Shown: positions 62,770 through 64,000 of the stretch, piece after piece
Layout: each line of letters opens with the position of its first letter
Position numbering within the stretch: position 1 is the first letter of the stretch
Assembly (NCBI RefSeq): GCF_900099915.1
Contig: NZ_FNDB01000002.1
Coordinates: 225,910 to 289,909 of the forward strand
Reading direction: 5' to 3'
From: Flavobacterium omnivorum
GTDB taxonomy: Bacteria > Bacteroidota > Bacteroidia > Flavobacteriales > Flavobacteriaceae
Length of the DNA: 64,000 nucleotides
Translations under genes and position numbers: made by a program
Notes under the pieces: model-generated
The model's input: the letters and a program-made list of their open reading frames with translations, nothing else
Database searches by the model: none
What the model was told of the DNA's origin: nothing

Positions 62770-64000
62770 TGGAAATAATAGAAATTAAAGTGATGTGCGG
62801 ACCGAATTACTGGTCAGGAGACCAAAAAAAACTTATTGTCATGAAACTTGACATAGGAGATTGGGATCAAAAGCTAACTAACACGATTGAAGGTTTTAGC
62901 GAAGCACTCGAACAACTATTGCCTTACTTAAAAAATAGGCAATGTTCCGAAGGATTTGAAGACAGTTTTTTGGAGCGGGTAAAAACAGGAACTGTGATCA
63001 GTCATGTGGTAGAACATATTGCGCTTGAATTACAAAACCTTGCTGGAATGGAATTTGGTTTTGGACAAACACTTTCTACAAATGTAAAGGGTGTTTATCA
63101 TATTGTTTTTTCATATAATACTGAAAGAGCTGGTAAATATGCTGCCAAAGCAGCTGTTGATTTGGTAGAAAACCTGTTGGGCGGATTAGAATATAATGTG
63201 GACGTTGCAATACAAGAATTGCAAAGCCTTTACAACAGAGAAAAATTGGGACCTAGTACGTTTGCCATTGTAAACGAAGCGGAAAGCAGAAACATTCCTT
63301 ACACTAGACTAAATGATGATTCTCTCTTGATGTTGGGACAGGGTTACAATCAAAAAATTATCCGCGCATCTATTGCATCAACTACAAGCAGCATAGCAGT
63401 TGATATGGCCTGTAATAAAAATGCTACCCGCAACGTATTATCCCAATCTTACATTCCCGTACCAAAAGGTATGCTGATCGATGACATAACGGAACTGGAA
63501 GAGGCTGTAAATAAAATTGGATTTCCGGTGGTGACCAAGCCGATAAATGGCAATCACGGCAGAGGAATTACTACGCAAATAACAACTTTAGAAGAGGCTC
63601 GATATGGTTTTTGTGATGCCCAAAAAATTTCAGAACATGTAATAATCGAGCGTTTTATACCAGGTAATGACTATCGTTTTCTGGTGATCGATTACAAACT
63701 GGCAGCAGTGGCGAAACGAACACCAGCTTTAGTGACGGGTAATGGTAAGGCAACGATTGAAGAGCTGATTCATGAAACGAATACCGATCCAAACAGAGGT
63801 GAAGGTCACCAAAAAGTACTCACAAAAATAACAATTGATGCGGCAACATTATTCATTTTAGCGGCAAAAGAACTTAGATTGGAATCGGTTTTACCTCTTG
63901 GAGAAATTTTATTTTTAAAAGATACCGCCAACTTAAGCTCGGGCGGAACTGCAACAGATATAACGGATTTGGTACATCCTCTGAATGTTTTCATGGCAGA
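62770..64000 (+). CDS. cphA: cyanophycin synthetase, 5' part (cut by window end)
   Basis: 410 codons are visible. A TTG start at 62770 gives the family-like opening MEIIEIKV before CGPNYWS; ATG at 62794 is an alternative. KTGTVISHVVEHIALELQNLAG is the N-terminal domain signature. The ATP-grasp domain begins RNVLSQSYIPVPKG and includes GFPVVTKPINGNHGRGITT and YRFLVIDYKLAAVAKRTPA. CphA polymerises Asp and Arg to cyanophycin using ATP. The usual WS(V/I)RRHKLI after GPNY is WSGDQKKLIVM here, a notable difference. The Mur-ligase half lies beyond the window. Confidence 0.9.

Overview
The window comes from a low-GC member of the Bacteroidota, most likely Flavobacterium or a close relative. The basis is a TonB-dependent receptor with a carboxypeptidase-like N-terminal domain, a DUF5686 outer-membrane protein, DUF4290 beside murA, RNase Y beside zapA, and several promoters of the Bacteroidota type (TTG, 19 nt, TAnnTTTG). 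No alignment could be run; identifications rest on motifs and family knowledge.

Bases 1-23,330 are ordinary chromosome: a lipoprotein, a TonB receptor, an M23 peptidase, a coiled-coil/zapA pair followed by a 6S-type RNA and RNase Y, xerD, two small outer-membrane barrels, aroQ, a DUF5686 protein, a CDF metal transporter, murA, DUF4290 and DUF493 proteins, an AAA_28 ATPase, recQ-fmt, an HU protein, YqgE, a class IV aminotransferase and a START-like protein.

A complete tRNA-Met(CAT) gene (23,331-23,407) marks the left edge of a genomic island. Its last 49 bp recur exactly at 58,396-58,444, so the island is about 35 kb. A tyrosine recombinase lies just inside the left end, and the same 23-bp arm (two AGGAGTGACG decamers) is present at both ends. 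I see no relaxase, conjugation or capsid genes. Next to the integrase is a 555-aa protein with motifs resembling a family A DNA polymerase palm, a candidate replication protein.

The island cargo looks like a defence island: a DUF2779 protein with Cas4-like and DEDD-like nuclease motifs, a WYL regulator, a SLOG-like/esterase cluster, an AAA ATPase, an EEP nuclease, a type I restriction system (hsdM, hsdS, hsdR plus a YgjP-type metallopeptidase) split by two DUF262 proteins and by a 2.8-kb insertion, a uracil-DNA-glycosylase-like protein, PD-(D/E)XK-like nucleases, a serine recombinase, an overlapping PD-(D/E)XK + T5orf172 gene pair, and a DUF433/PIN-like toxin-antitoxin pair. Four promoters in the left half share an identical layout on the minus strand: an inverted repeat CGnCA-N5-TGnCG, exactly 11 nt, then TAnnTTTG. 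One of them drives the WYL regulator, so this is probably its regulon: WYL/DUF2779, SLOG cluster, AAA ATPase, and DUF262/hsdR.

Beyond the island (58,445-64,000) lie a decayed IS21-family istA with its multiple terminal repeats, a large-subunit katE catalase of visibly higher GC, and the 5' part of a cyanophycin synthetase gene cut by the window end.
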